Source of the DNA: Sphingomonas sp. TDK1
GTDB taxonomy: Bacteria; Pseudomonadota; Alphaproteobacteria; Sphingomonadales; Sphingomonadaceae
Reading direction: 5' to 3'
NCBI RefSeq assembly: GCF_001650735.1
Contig: NZ_LXVY01000020.1
Coordinates: 1 to 64,000, forward strand
DNA length: 64,000 bases
Shown here: one piece after another, positions 53,248 to 62,393 of the stretch
Layout of the letters: the number at the start of each line of letters is the position of its first letter
Numbering within the stretch: position 1 is the stretch's first letter
Translations under genes and position numbers: made by a program
Notes under the pieces: model-generated
Seen by the model: the letters and a program-made list of their open reading frames with translations, nothing else
What the model was told of the DNA's origin: nothing
The model's database searches: none

Positions 53248-53790
53248 CTACTCATTCTGCAAAAATCGGTTCCAAGTGTCGAACACAAACGCCTCCCTCT
53301 TGGCACCTAGCTTGTTGTATTCGGCTAAGACTTTCCTGAAGACCTCAACGGCATCAGGATCGTCGGTCATGAACGCACAAATGCCCACGGCGATCTCGAA
53401 CATCGCAGGATCGTCACCTGCGCTCGCGTCTATCTTTCGGTAAGCTTCATCCAACTTCGCCTTGAGGGTTTTTGTCGATCCATGGCCCGGGTGAGCAATA
53501 CCGTTCCGCAAATCCTCGAAGGCTTTCAGGACCGCATTGAGCTTGTCTGCGTCTGCCGGGTCTTTCTTCCACAGTGCAGCGAGCAGCCGAGCCTTGAGAG
53601 CAAAACTGAGTTGCGGCCCCTTGCTGAATATCTTCTCCGGGAAAGGCATCAGCCTTTTGAGAACTACGTCGAGTTCCGATTCCACCGCTGCATGAAGCGT
53701 AAGGATTTCCGGCGCGGCAGTGTCTTGTCGTCCTGCTGCATCCTTGATGCGAAGAATGCCTTCAACGCCGTTATACTCTGCCCCTGCCAT
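53248..53790 (-). CDS. HEPN-like hypothetical protein
   Basis: A 180-residue helical protein not assigned to a named family. It has ILTLHAAVESELDVVLKRL, then FEDLRNGIAHPG, whose R-x4-H (Arg95, His100) fits the catalytic motif of HEPN ribonucleases, usually found in toxins and defence proteins. No partner antitoxin gene is next to it. It starts at a clear ATG and is not disrupted, although debris surrounds it. Confidence 0.6.
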   Translation of the reverse strand: MAGAEYNGVEGILRIKDAAGRQDTAAPEILTLHAAVESELDVVLKRLMPFPEKIFSKGPQLSFALKARLLAALWKKDPADADKLNAVLKAFEDLRNGIAHPGHGSTKTLKAKLDEAYRKIDASAGDDPAMFEIAVGICAFMTDDPDAVEVFRKVLAEYNKLGAKREAFVFDTWNRFLQNE

Positions 53791-54099
53791 GCCTTCTCCC
53801 AGAATCTATGTCACGGCGGGATCGCAAAACGCAGGGGCAGCAGCAAGTGGGTACTTGGTAACCCTGCGCGGCGAGTGTGATGTCATGTTTTGGCAGCACC
53901 TGCCGTTCTACAGGTTGCCGGGCAACGGTCGCTGTGACCCAAAACGCGCCGGCAGCTGTCGACCAAAATACGCCGTTCCGCCCTGGGGCTCGGCATGTCG
54001 GCTCACGCCGAAAGCTGCCGCTGGAGCTGAAGCGAAATCGGTCGGATGGGCAGGCTCGGAAAAGCCTTGACCCGCATAGGCACCTCCGGAATAGGCACC
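53791..54099. other. Gap with no recognised gene
   Basis: Short frames exist on both strands but none has a credible start, ribosome binding site or family motif. The GC-rich codon pattern suggests decayed coding sequence, and a short peptide-like frame on the minus strand (about 53,908-54,108) is not convincing. Confidence 0.5.
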
Positions 54100-54167
54100 C
54101 CACGGCAATGGATTTCTGCCGGGCTTCGGCCGAACCGCCCTCGCAAGGGTCGATGATTCCTACTTGG
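54100..54167 (+). promoter_or_regulatory. Fluoride (crcB-type) riboswitch
   Basis: Ordered conserved blocks of the fluoride riboswitch are seen: GGCAATGG-ATTT-CTGCC (54104-54120, matching GGnGAUGG...CnCC), AACCGCC (54133-54139), a small hairpin CCCT-CGCA-AGGG and the terminal GATGATTCCTAC (54152-54163). It lies 26 bases upstream of the CLC antiporter start. It should raise expression when fluoride binds; the switch mechanism (termination or ribosome access) is not visible for certain. Confidence 0.85.
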
Positions 54168-54192
54168 CGCCGCAAGGCAGCAAGGAGGAATC

Positions 54193-55605
54193 GTGCGCGC
54201 AACGTTCAACACTTTCGTCCATAATCTCGACCTGGCGTACTTCCTGCGGACCCGACACGACCATGCGATGTCGGCGCTGCGCTGGGTCGCCATCCTCGTC
54301 CCGATGGCCGCCGCGGTCGGGTCGCTCTGCGCAGCCTTTCTCTGGAGCCTCGACGCTGCGACGAAGCTGCGCTTCGCCTATCCCTGGCTGCTGATGCTGC
54401 TTCCGATCGGAGGCTTTGCGATCGGCCTGCTCTACCACGCGATGGGCCGCAGCGTCGAAGGCGGCAACAACCTTATCGTCGAGCAGATCCACGAGCCCGG
54501 CGGCGGCGTGCCGCTGCGCATGGCGCCGCTGATCTTCATCGGCACGGTCGCGACGCATCTGTTCGGCGGCTCGGCAGGGCGCGAAGGCACGGCTGTCCAA
54601 CTCGGCGGAAGCCTGGCGAGCGCGTTCGGCCGGCTGTGCCGACTCGACGCATCCAGCACGCGCATCCTGCTCATGGCCGGCATCGCCGCGGGGTTCGGCG
54701 CGGTGTTCGGAACCCCGCTTGCCGGAGCCGTCTTCGCGCTAGAGGTGCTTGCGATCGGGCGCGTCCAATATGGCGCGCTCGTCCCCTGCCTGATCGCGGG
54801 TGTGGCCGGCGACTGGACCTGCCAGCTTTGGGGCATCCACCACACGCCCTACCGGATCGACTATCTCGCAGAGTCGGTCGGGCCGGTCGCGGTCCAGCTC
54901 CTGCTGCTCGTCGAGGCAGCCGTGGCAGGCATCGCCTTCGGTCTGGTCGGGCTGCTCTTCGCCGAAGCCAACCACATGCTGGGCGACCGCGTGAAGAAGC
55001 TGGTGGCCTATCCGCCCCTCCGGCCCTTGCTGGGTGGCGTCGCCGTGATCGCGCTCGTCTATCTGTTCGGCACCCGCGACTATCTTGGGCTCGGCGTCTG
55101 GTCGCCCGATCCCCATGCCGCGACCATCGCCGGGTTCTTCGCGCCGGGCACTGATTACTGGAGCTGGGCGCTCAAGCTGCTCTTCACGGTCGTGACGCTG
55201 AGCTTCGGCTTCAAGGGTGGGGAAGTGACGCCCCTGTTCTTCATCGGCGCTGCCCTGGGCCACACCCTGGGGGCACTGTTCGGCGCGCCGATCGGCCTTT
55301 TCGCTGCATTGGGCTTTATCGCGGTGTTCGCCGGTGCGGCCAACACGCCGCTCGCCTGCACGATCATGGGGATCGAGCTCTTCGGCGCGACACACGCAGT
55401 CTATTTCGCGACTGCCTGCTTCGTCGCCTATCTCTGCTCGGGCCATAGCGGCATCTATCTCTCCCAGCGCCTCGCGGTCCCCAAGACCCCGGCGCACGAC
55501 CTGCTTCCCGAGACGACGCTGCGCGGCATCCGCGCCGCGCGCTCGCCGCTGTTGCGGCGACCGCCATCCCGATCAGACGAGGATCGGCGCGGCCGATTGG
55601 AATGA
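54193..55605 (+). CDS. CLC-type fluoride/proton antiporter
   Basis: A 470-residue CLC family membrane protein with about ten or more helices. The anion-site loops are not the chloride type: GNNLI (residues 91-95) replaces GSGIP, and GSAGREGT (126-133) follows, both as in the fluoride-exporting CLC-F branch. C-terminal [18 protein letters not shown] is also of that branch. Together with the fluoride riboswitch upstream, it should expel fluoride in exchange for protons. The start is GTG 54193 with GGAGGAA in front. The last 40 residues are basic and disordered. Confidence 0.9.
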   Translation: MRATFNTFVHNLDLAYFLRTRHDHAMSALRWVAILVPMAAAVGSLCAAFLWSLDAATKLRFAYPWLLMLLPIGGFAIGLLYHAMGRSVEGGNNLIVEQIHEPGGGVPLRMAPLIFIGTVATHLFGGSAGREGTAVQLGGSLASAFGRLCRLDASSTRILLMAGIAAGFGAVFGTPLAGAVFALEVLAIGRVQYGALVPCLIAGVAGDWTCQLWGIHHTPYRIDYLAESVGPVAVQLLLLVEAAVAGIAFGLVGLLFAEANHMLGDRVKKLVAYPPLRPLLGGVAVIALVYLFGTRDYLGLGVWSPDPHAATIAGFFAPGTDYWSWALKLLFTVVTLSFGFKGGEVTPLFFIGAALGHTLGALFGAPIGLFAALGFIAVFAGAANTPLACTIMGIELFGATHAVYFATACFVAYLCSGHSGIYLSQRLAVPKTPAHDLLPETTLRGIRAARSPLLRRPPSRSDEDRRGRLE

Positions 55606-55697
55606 TCTGGATCGAGTACTCGATTGGAAAGGCCGAGCTTGCGCATAGAGCGCCCCCGCTGCGGTATCGCATCATTCGCAGCTTGCGAGGAGCGCAG

Positions 55698-56339
55698 ATG
55701 ACAAGATTTTTCAGATGTTTGGTGCCTGCTTCGGCGATGGTGGTCCTGGCGGCATGCACTTCCGCCCCCGTCACAGAGGCCGCTCAGCAGGCTAAAGTAG
55801 CGGAGGTCCAGCGTGCCCCGATCGCTGGCGTGCCGCAGCGCGCCGTGGACAAGCCTGCGATCACGTTGGTCCTCTTTTCCGATTACGCCTGCCGCCATTG
55901 CCGGCAGCTGCACGGCGTCCTAGCGCGCGCCATCGCGGCGAACCCCGACCTCCGCATCGTCTATCGCGACTGGCCGATCCTGGGTGCGCAGTCGCGCAAG
56001 GCCGCACGCTATGCGATCGCCAGTGCGTTTCAGGGCCGGCACGCCGAATTCGATACCGCGTTGATGAACCGCGAGGGTCCGCTTGACGATGCGGCTCTAC
56101 GGGCTGCCGTGGCGCGGGCTGGGCTTGACCCGGAACGGCTCGATCGCGACCTTGCGCAACATCGCACGCGCATCGACGCCATCCTGGCCGACAATGACCG
56201 GCTTGCGCGATCCTTGGGACTGCAAGGCACCCCCGGCATGGTGGTCGGCGACTATCTGATCCCGGGCGGTGTCGACGAGGAGACGATGCGCGCGATCCTG
56301 GAAGTCGTGCGGAAGCGCCAGACGCCGTCACCGGCATAG
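55698..56339 (+). CDS. DsbA-like thioredoxin-fold lipoprotein
   Basis: A 213-residue lipoprotein (lipobox VLAAC, Cys about 18) with a DsbA/DSBA-like oxidoreductase domain. The active site is C-R-H-C in FSDYACRHCRQLHG, and the cis-Pro loop is LQGTPGMVVG. Such proteins form or shuffle disulfides in exported proteins. GAGGAGC precedes the ATG at 55698. It lies 92 bases after the CLC gene on the same strand. Confidence 0.85.
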   Translation: MTRFFRCLVPASAMVVLAACTSAPVTEAAQQAKVAEVQRAPIAGVPQRAVDKPAITLVLFSDYACRHCRQLHGVLARAIAANPDLRIVYRDWPILGAQSRKAARYAIASAFQGRHAEFDTALMNREGPLDDAALRAAVARAGLDPERLDRDLAQHRTRIDAILADNDRLARSLGLQGTPGMVVGDYLIPGGVDEETMRAILEVVRKRQTPSPA

Positions 56340-56363
56340 TGGCACTTCCGCACGACGCTCGCG

Positions 56364-57779
56364 CTATTGCCCTTGCTGCACCTGCACGACCGCACCGGGC
56401 TTGTCGGGCTCGCCCGCCACGATGACGAGGTAGCGGCGCGGGGCCGCGGAGTCCGGGGCGACGATCTGGCGCAGCGGCCCGATCGCGTTGACGATCGCGC
56501 CGCCGGCGGGGTTCGTCATGAACTTGGCGAGCGGCTCGATCGGTCCCGACCCATCGGCGCGATCCGACAGGCCGAGCACGAACGGCATCTTGGGCGGCAG
56601 GCCGGCGACTACGGCCTGGAGAATCTGGACCTGTCCCTGGTCGAACAGGGTTACCTGCGACTGGCCGGTCCCGCCGAGCATCAGCTGCATCTTCTCGCCG
56701 GCCTTGGCGAGCGGCTGGAGGTTGGCCATCCCGTCGCCGCTCGGCACTGCGCCGGGCACATAGGCGACGCCCTGCGGTCCCTGACCGATCGGGATGGTGG
56801 CGATCACGCGATTGCTTGCGGTGTCGATGACCGCAACGCCGTCGCCATTCTCCAGTCCGACATAGATGCGGCTGCCGTCGCCCGACGGCCATAGACCGTG
56901 CGGCAGGGTGCCCACCGCGATGCTATCGACCTGCGCGAAATTATCGGTGCGGAACACCTTCACGCGGTTTTCGGTCCCGATCGTGACATAGGCGAACTGG
57001 CCCTTGGGCGTGCGCACCAGATTGACGTGATTGGTGATCGCGCCGGTGGGGATTGTCTTCAGCACGGCAAAGGGCGGTCGGGCGTCGAACACCATAACCT
57101 TGCCGACATCCTTCAATGTCAGCCAGACCTGCTTGCCGTCGGGCGAGGCGGCGATGTCGGGGCAGAACGGGCTTTCCTGCTTCACCCGGCCGACGATCTT
57201 CTTCGACGCGGTGTCGATGACAACGGTCTCGGGCGTGAAGCTCGAGCAGACATAGCCATAGCGGCCATCGGGCGAGAAGATCGTCATGCCGGGGCCGTTC
57301 GGCACGGTGATCCGGCCGGTCTCCTCATAGGTTCGACCGTCGAGGACCGCGATATAGTCCTCGCCGCGCACGCTGACCCAGACTTCGCGCCCATCGGGAC
57401 GGAAGAACGCCTCGTGCGGGGAACGGCCGACATAGGTCGTGTGCTTCACGGTGTTGGTCGCGGTGTCGATGAAACTCACCGAGTTCGAACCGATCGAGAT
57501 GACCGCGAGCGTCCGGTGGTCCGGCGAGAAGCCCATGCCATGGACGAGCAACTGCCCGCGATAGAGTGGGCTGAGATTGGCAGGCGTCGGATCGCCGAGC
57601 CGGATCACGCCGAGAAGCTTGTTCGTGGAAGGGTCGATGACCGAGACGGTGTTCGAGAACTGGTCCGAGGTATAGAAGCGATCCTGCGCACTGACGGGCC
57701 GGTCAGCGCCGGCGAAGGGCACCTGCTGTGCCGCGGCCGGTGTCGCGATCGCGAGCGCGATCAGGCTGATATTCTTCAT
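56364..57779 (-). CDS. YVTN-type beta-propeller protein, periplasmic
   Basis: A 471-residue protein with a signal peptide and repeated propeller blades of the TNTVxVID kind: NTVSVIDPSTNKLLGVIRLG, VSFIDTATNTVKHTTYVGRS, VAVIDTASNRVIATIPIGQG, plus three or four weaker ones, with SPDG turns. The C-terminal 110 residues (after PQGVAYVPGA) are outside the propeller. The family binds partners or substrates at the periplasmic side of oxidative enzymes. Its start overlaps the stop of the DUF305 gene. Confidence 0.88.
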   Translation of the reverse strand: MKNISLIALAIATPAAAQQVPFAGADRPVSAQDRFYTSDQFSNTVSVIDPSTNKLLGVIRLGDPTPANLSPLYRGQLLVHGMGFSPDHRTLAVISIGSNSVSFIDTATNTVKHTTYVGRSPHEAFFRPDGREVWVSVRGEDYIAVLDGRTYEETGRITVPNGPGMTIFSPDGRYGYVCSSFTPETVVIDTASKKIVGRVKQESPFCPDIAASPDGKQVWLTLKDVGKVMVFDARPPFAVLKTIPTGAITNHVNLVRTPKGQFAYVTIGTENRVKVFRTDNFAQVDSIAVGTLPHGLWPSGDGSRIYVGLENGDGVAVIDTASNRVIATIPIGQGPQGVAYVPGAVPSGDGMANLQPLAKAGEKMQLMLGGTGQSQVTLFDQGQVQILQAVVAGLPPKMPFVLGLSDRADGSGPIEPLAKFMTNPAGGAIVNAIGPLRQIVAPDSAAPRRYLVIVAGEPDKPGAVVQVQQGQ

Positions 57780-58138
57780 TGCTTTGCTCCGTGCGCACTG
57801 TGCGTTTCGGGCGGGCCGCCCTTTTCTGCGAGGACCGCCTGCATCACTGCGATCTCCTGCCGCTGCTCGACGATGATGCCCTGGGCAAGCCGGCGAAGCC
57901 GCTCGTCCTTGCCATATTTCAACTCGGCTTCGGCCATTTCGACGGCACCCTGATGGTGCGGGATCATCATCGCTGCGAAGTCCCGGTCGGGATCGCCGCT
58001 GGGCTTGATCATCATCGCCGTGTGCATCCGGGCCATGGCGGCTTCCATGGTCTCCGCAAAGCCATCGACCTGCGCGGCTGCGGCATAGCTTCCACCGAAG
58101 AGGAGGACGCCCGCTGTGATGGGCCAGCGCTTCTTCAT
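57776..58138 (-). CDS. DUF305 protein, periplasmic
   Basis: A 120-residue protein: signal peptide, then the ferritin-like helical DUF305 signature DFAAMMIPHHQGAVEMAEAEL and KYGKDERLRRLAQGIIVEQRQEIAVM. The paired His residues and Met-rich helices suggest metal (copper or silver) binding; families with this domain are often found with copper resistance genes. It is followed by the YVTN gene with an ATGA overlap. A second DUF305 gene lies at the right window edge. Confidence 0.88.
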   Translation of the reverse strand: MKKRWPITAGVLLFGGSYAAAAQVDGFAETMEAAMARMHTAMMIKPSGDPDRDFAAMMIPHHQGAVEMAEAELKYGKDERLRRLAQGIIVEQRQEIAVMQAVLAEKGGPPETHSAHGAKQ

Positions 58139-58349
58139 GTAGATCCTCTATCGATGAGAGTTGGACGAGGAGGTTTCCCGATGTCCTCGCGTGAGGGAAG
58201 CGCGGAGATCGAACAGTCGATGTGGGTTCTCAAGGATATGCCTCAGTCGCCATCGAAATTCTCCAACGAGCGGGCCGTACAGCCCGATGACGCCCAAAGA
58301 TGATCGCACGCCTTTACCCGGTCCAACCGATCCTTCCTGTCATTGCGAT

Positions 58350-58958
58350 ATGAAGCCGCGATCGATCAGCGGCCCAACGCCCGAGGAAAGGTTGGCGATC
58401 CTTGGGACGCCGCGATTTGCGCCCCTCGAAGCTTGGCGAGCGCGACTGGCGGAGGGTGGGAGGCGCGTCCCCCATGTCGATCCGCTCGACGGCGGCGTTG
58501 ATGCGCGCCTCTTGCTGTTGCTGGAAACGCCGGGTCCCGGTGACGCGCCGATCCGCTTCGTTTCCCGGGACAATCCCAGCGGCACCGGGCGCAACCTCTC
58601 TCGGTTCCTGGCCGAAGCGGGAATCGTCCGGCAGGACACTCTCTTGTGGAACGCGGTGCCGCGGATCGTGCATGCCCCCGGCGCGAGAAACCGAGCGCTA
58701 ACCCGCGCCGAAATCCGCGAGGGTGCCGAGACCATTCCGGCGCTGATCGCGTTGCTACCGAGGCTGGCGGTCGTCGTTCTGGCAGGCCGCGTCGCGGCGC
58801 AGGCGCGACAGACGATAGCGGACGCGAGATCCAGCATCACGATTGTCGAAATCCCCCATCCAAGCCCCGCAAATGTCTGCACCAGCCCGGATGTCGCGCG
58901 GCGCATTGGCGACTTACTGGCGCAGGCCGCGACGATCCTTCGCACTCAATCAATCTGA
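58350..58958 (+). CDS. Uracil-DNA glycosylase superfamily protein
   Basis: A 202-residue protein of the UDG superfamily. It has LLLLLETPGPGDAPIRFVSRDNPSGTGRNL, with the substrate loop LLETPGP at the position of the catalytic motif and VSRDNPSG, and C-terminal IPHPSPANVC as motif 2. It would excise uracil or other altered bases; the exact specificity of this group is not settled. The ATG at 58350 is preferred; another at 58287 adds 21 unconserved residues. It is divergent from the DUF305 gene. Confidence 0.82.
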   Translation: MKPRSISGPTPEERLAILGTPRFAPLEAWRARLAEGGRRVPHVDPLDGGVDARLLLLLETPGPGDAPIRFVSRDNPSGTGRNLSRFLAEAGIVRQDTLLWNAVPRIVHAPGARNRALTRAEIREGAETIPALIALLPRLAVVVLAGRVAAQARQTIADARSSITIVEIPHPSPANVCTSPDVARRIGDLLAQAATILRTQSI

Positions 58959-58991
58959 TGTTGCGATTGGATCGAACATACCAAACTGTTG

Positions 58992-59016
58992 GATAGATTG
59001 ATTGCCACGGTCTATC
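58992..59016 (+). promoter_or_regulatory. LysR-type operator candidate
   Basis: A perfect inverted repeat GATAGA-N13-TCTATC lies 22 bases upstream of the LysR gene. The spacing and T...A ends fit the T-N11-A binding boxes of LysR regulators, so it may be an autoregulatory site that also controls the sulfite operon. Confidence 0.55.
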
Positions 59017-59037
59017 TCTGGTTCTCAGGAGGCCGAG

Positions 59038-59910
59038 ATGACCCTCGAACAATTACGAATCTTTGTCGGCGTGGCCGAGCGCGAGCATGTGACCCGCGCC
59101 GCGGAAGCGCTGAACGTCACCCAGTCCGCCGCTTCCGGCGCGATCGCGGCGCTGGAGGCACGCCACGGCGTGCCGCTCTTCCACCGCGTGGGGCGCGGCA
59201 TCGAGCTGACCGAAGCCGGCCGGATGTTCCTCGACGAAGCCCGCGCTGTACTTGGCCAGGCGGCGCACGCCGAACTGGTGCTGTCCGAATATGGCGGGCT
59301 GCAGCGCGGCACGCTCCGGCTCGTTGCCAGCCAGACCATCGCCAGCTACTGGCTGCCGCCCCGGCTGGCCGCTTTCCATGTCCGTCACCCGCAGATCGCG
59401 GTCGAGCTAGCCATCGACAATAGCGAGGGCGCTGCCCGGCGCGTGCTCGATGGCGCGGCGGAGCTGGGTTTTGTCGAGGGCATGATCGACGAGCCCGCGC
59501 TGGCGCATTGGGTGGTCGGCACCGATCCAATGGTGCTCGTCGGCCATGCGGATGCCGGCCATGTCGACGAGGACTGGCTGCGCCGGGCCAACTGGATCGT
59601 GCGCGAGCAGGGTTCGGGCACGCGCTCCACCTTCGAGGATGTGCTGCGCATGCGCGGGTTCGATCCCGGCGGGCTCAACGTCACGATGACGCTGCCGTCG
59701 AACGAAGCCGTCCGCACCGCGGTCGAGGCCGGCGCGGGCGTCGCGGTCCTTTCGCGGCTGGTGGTCGCGCGCGCGCTCAAGGCCGGCGATTTGGTCGAGC
59801 TCCCGCTCGGCTTGCCCGACCGCCCGTTTCACGCGTTGCGCCACAAGGAGCGCTACCGCACCCGCGCCGCCGATGCGCTTACCGACCTTATCAAGGAGCA
59901 GGCGAAATGA
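59038..59910 (+). CDS. LysR family transcriptional regulator (CysB/CbbR-like)
   Basis: A 290-residue regulator. N-terminal helix-turn-helix: MTLEQLRIFVGVAEREHVTRAAEALNVTQSAAS, then FHRVGRGIELTEAG, and a substrate-binding domain with LRLVASQTIASYWLPPRLAAF. AGGAGG precedes the ATG at 59038. Its stop overlaps the start of the TDT transporter gene (ATGA), so it is the first gene of the same operon rather than divergent. Confidence 0.92.
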   Translation: MTLEQLRIFVGVAEREHVTRAAEALNVTQSAASGAIAALEARHGVPLFHRVGRGIELTEAGRMFLDEARAVLGQAAHAELVLSEYGGLQRGTLRLVASQTIASYWLPPRLAAFHVRHPQIAVELAIDNSEGAARRVLDGAAELGFVEGMIDEPALAHWVVGTDPMVLVGHADAGHVDEDWLRRANWIVREQGSGTRSTFEDVLRMRGFDPGGLNVTMTLPSNEAVRTAVEAGAGVAVLSRLVVARALKAGDLVELPLGLPDRPFHALRHKERYRTRAADALTDLIKEQAK

Positions 59911-61058
59911 ACGCCGACCCGCAAACCGTTCTTCAGGGCCTGAAGCCGCTGAGCCGCCTCGATCACCCGCGCGAGATGATCCGCCAGTTCACGCCCAATT
60001 GGTTCGCCGCGACGATGGGCACGGGTATCCTCGCGCTGGCGTTGCCGCAGATCCCCGGCTGGGGTGTCATGCTTCGGCCGGTCGGCGAGGTGCTGTGGTT
60101 GTTCAACATCGGCCTGTTCGCCCTGTTCGCCGGCCTCTACGGCGCGCGCTGGATCCTGTTCGGGCAGGAGGCCCGGCGGATCTTCGGGCACAATACCGTG
60201 TCGATGTTCATCGGCACGATCCCGATGGGGCTGGCGACGATCATCAATGGCTGCCTCGCCTTCGGTATCGGCCGCTTCGGCCAGGGCATCGTCGGTGTCG
60301 CCGAGCTGCTGTGGTGGGTCGACGTGGCGATGGCGCTGAGCTGCGGCGTGGTCATTCCCTATCTAATGTTCACCCGGCACGAGCATTCCCTGGACCAGAT
60401 GACGGCAGTTTGGCTGCTACCTATCGTCGCCGCGGAGGTGGCGGGTGCCAGCGGCGGGCTGCTGGCACCGCATCTGGCCGGCGCGCAGGCGCAGTTCACG
60501 GTCCTCGTCACTTCCTATGTGCTCTGGGCCTATTCGGTGCCCGTCGCCTTCGGCATCCTTGCGATCCTGATCCTGCGCATGGCGCTGCACAAGCTGCCGC
60601 ACGAAAGCATGGCAGCGTCGAGCTGGCTGGCGCTCGGCCCCATCGGTACCGGCGCGCTCGGCATGCTCGTCCTGGGCGGCGATGCGCCGGCAATCCTCGC
60701 GGCCAACGGACTGGCGGCGCTCGGGCCCGTGGCGCAGGGCATCGGCACCATCGCCGGGCTGCTGCTCTGGGGTTTCGGCCTGTGGTGGCTCGCTCTCGCG
60801 ACCCTGATCACCATCCGCTACTGGCGCGCCGGCATTCCGTTCAACTTGGGCTGGTGGGGCTATACCTTCCCGCTCGGGGTTTACACGGTCGCGACCTTCC
60901 GGCTGGGCACGACGCTGGGACTGGGGTTCTTCGGGATTTACGGGACCATACTGACCATCGCCCTTGCCGCGATGTGGCTGGTCGTCGGGGCAAAGACGCT
61001 GGCCGGGGCTTGGCGCGGGCATCTGTTCGTATCGCCCTGCATCGCCCAGCCGAATTGA
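59907..61058 (+). CDS. TDT/SLAC1-family transporter (probable sulfite exporter)
   Basis: A 383-residue membrane protein with ten predicted helices. It starts IRQFTPNWFAATMGTGIL, the common mark of the TehA/SSU1/SLAC1 family. Later WWGYTFPLGVYTVATFRLG is equally typical. The family includes SSU1 sulfite exporters and anion channels. Its neighbours, a sulfite oxidase, cytochrome c and LysR regulator, make sulfite the best guess. Confidence 0.88.
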   Translation: MNADPQTVLQGLKPLSRLDHPREMIRQFTPNWFAATMGTGILALALPQIPGWGVMLRPVGEVLWLFNIGLFALFAGLYGARWILFGQEARRIFGHNTVSMFIGTIPMGLATIINGCLAFGIGRFGQGIVGVAELLWWVDVAMALSCGVVIPYLMFTRHEHSLDQMTAVWLLPIVAAEVAGASGGLLAPHLAGAQAQFTVLVTSYVLWAYSVPVAFGILAILILRMALHKLPHESMAASSWLALGPIGTGALGMLVLGGDAPAILAANGLAALGPVAQGIGTIAGLLLWGFGLWWLALATLITIRYWRAGIPFNLGWWGYTFPLGVYTVATFRLGTTLGLGFFGIYGTILTIALAAMWLVVGAKTLAGAWRGHLFVSPCIAQPN

Positions 61059-61143
61059 TCCGCATTGGCGATCGGAACGGTTTGTCCGATCGCTTGCCGA
61101 ACCGCCCCGCAATCCGCCAGCCTGTAACGCGACAGGGAGAGTG

Positions 61144-62382
61144 ATGATGGATACGCTAGACGCCGCACTTGCCGGCGAGACCAGCCGCCGCCGGCTTCTC
61201 GGCCGCACCGCGCTTGGCACGCTCGGCCTGGCGGCGGCCCCGGCGTTGGCGGAGACGCTGACCGACCTGCATCTGCCCGGCGGCAACGGCACCCGGCCGA
61301 TGACCAGTGCCTTTCCCGGCAAGGGCAGCATGATCCTGCAGCGCGTCCACCCGCCGCTGCTGGAGACGCCGATGGAGGTGTTCGAGCGCGACGTGTTCAC
61401 GCCGAACGACCAGTTCTTCGTGCGCTGGCACTGGGCGGATATCCCGACCTCGATCGACGTCGACAGCTTCCGCCTCAACGTTTTCGGCCATGTCGAGAAG
61501 CCGCTGTCGATCAGCCTCAACGCGTTGCTGCGGCTGCCGCGGGTCGAGCTGGCCGCGGTCAACCAATGCTCGGGCAATTCGCGGGGTCTGTTCCAGCCGC
61601 GCGTCCCCGGCGCGCAGTGGGGCAATGGCGCGATGGGCAACGCCAAGTGGCTCGGGGTACGGCTGCGCGACATCCTCGATCTGGCGGGCGTCAAGGCCGG
61701 CGCGGTGCAGGTCCGCTTCGGCGCGCTCGACCAGCCGGTGGTCGCGGGAGCGCCCGATTTCGAGAAGGCGCTCGACATCGACCATGCCCGCGATGGCGAG
61801 GTGATGGTCGCCTTCGGAATGAATGGCGAGCAGTTGCCGCTGCTCAACGGCTTTCCCTGCCGGCTGATCGTGCCCGGCTGGTATTCGACCTATTGGGTCA
61901 AGATGCTGAACTCGATCGAGGTGCTGCCCGGACCCGACGACCAATATTGGATGGCTAAGGCCTACAAGATTCCGGCAACGCCGGGCGCCAATGTCGCGCC
62001 GGGAACCAAGGACTTCCCGGCCGTGCCGATCAACCGGATGATCCCGCGCAGCTGGATGACCAGCCTGCCCGATGGGCAGGCGATCGCCTGGGAGCCGACG
62101 ATCGAGGTCGGCGGGATCGCGATGGGCGGCGACTGCGGCGTCGCCCGGGTCGATGTCTCGCCCGATGGCGGGCGGCACTGGTACGCGAGCCGGCTCGGGC
62201 CCGACCAGGGAGCGTATAGCTTCCGCCGCTGGGACAGCCGAGTGCCGCTGGCGCGGGGCTCGAATGCGATCATGGCGCGGTGCGTGAACACCCGCGGCGT
62301 TGCCCAGCCGCTGCAGCCGATCTGGAACCCCGGCGGCTTCATGCGCGGCAATATCGAAACCACCACGATCATCGCCGGCTGA
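61144..62382 (+). CDS. Sulfite oxidase (molybdopterin, Tat-exported)
   Basis: A 412-residue molybdenum enzyme that converts sulfite to sulfate in the periplasm. The Tat signal is SRRRLLGRTALG (residues about 15-26). The Mo domain has the Cys ligand in NQCSGNSRGLFQPRV, and the C-terminal dimerisation domain contains WEPTIEVGGIAMGG and RRWDSRVPLARGSNAIMARC. Two adjacent ATG codons (61144 and 61147) are both possible; GGGAG is just upstream. A cytochrome c gene 12 bases downstream probably encodes its electron acceptor. Confidence 0.93.
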   Translation: MMDTLDAALAGETSRRRLLGRTALGTLGLAAAPALAETLTDLHLPGGNGTRPMTSAFPGKGSMILQRVHPPLLETPMEVFERDVFTPNDQFFVRWHWADIPTSIDVDSFRLNVFGHVEKPLSISLNALLRLPRVELAAVNQCSGNSRGLFQPRVPGAQWGNGAMGNAKWLGVRLRDILDLAGVKAGAVQVRFGALDQPVVAGAPDFEKALDIDHARDGEVMVAFGMNGEQLPLLNGFPCRLIVPGWYSTYWVKMLNSIEVLPGPDDQYWMAKAYKIPATPGANVAPGTKDFPAVPINRMIPRSWMTSLPDGQAIAWEPTIEVGGIAMGGDCGVARVDVSPDGGRHWYASRLGPDQGAYSFRRWDSRVPLARGSNAIMARCVNTRGVAQPLQPIWNPGGFMRGNIETTTIIAG

Positions 62383-62393
62383 GGAGGCGCGCC

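Noticed and set aside
53908..54108. Minus-strand frame overlapping the fluoride riboswitch
   Set aside because: Overlaps a conserved RNA element and has no recognisable domain.
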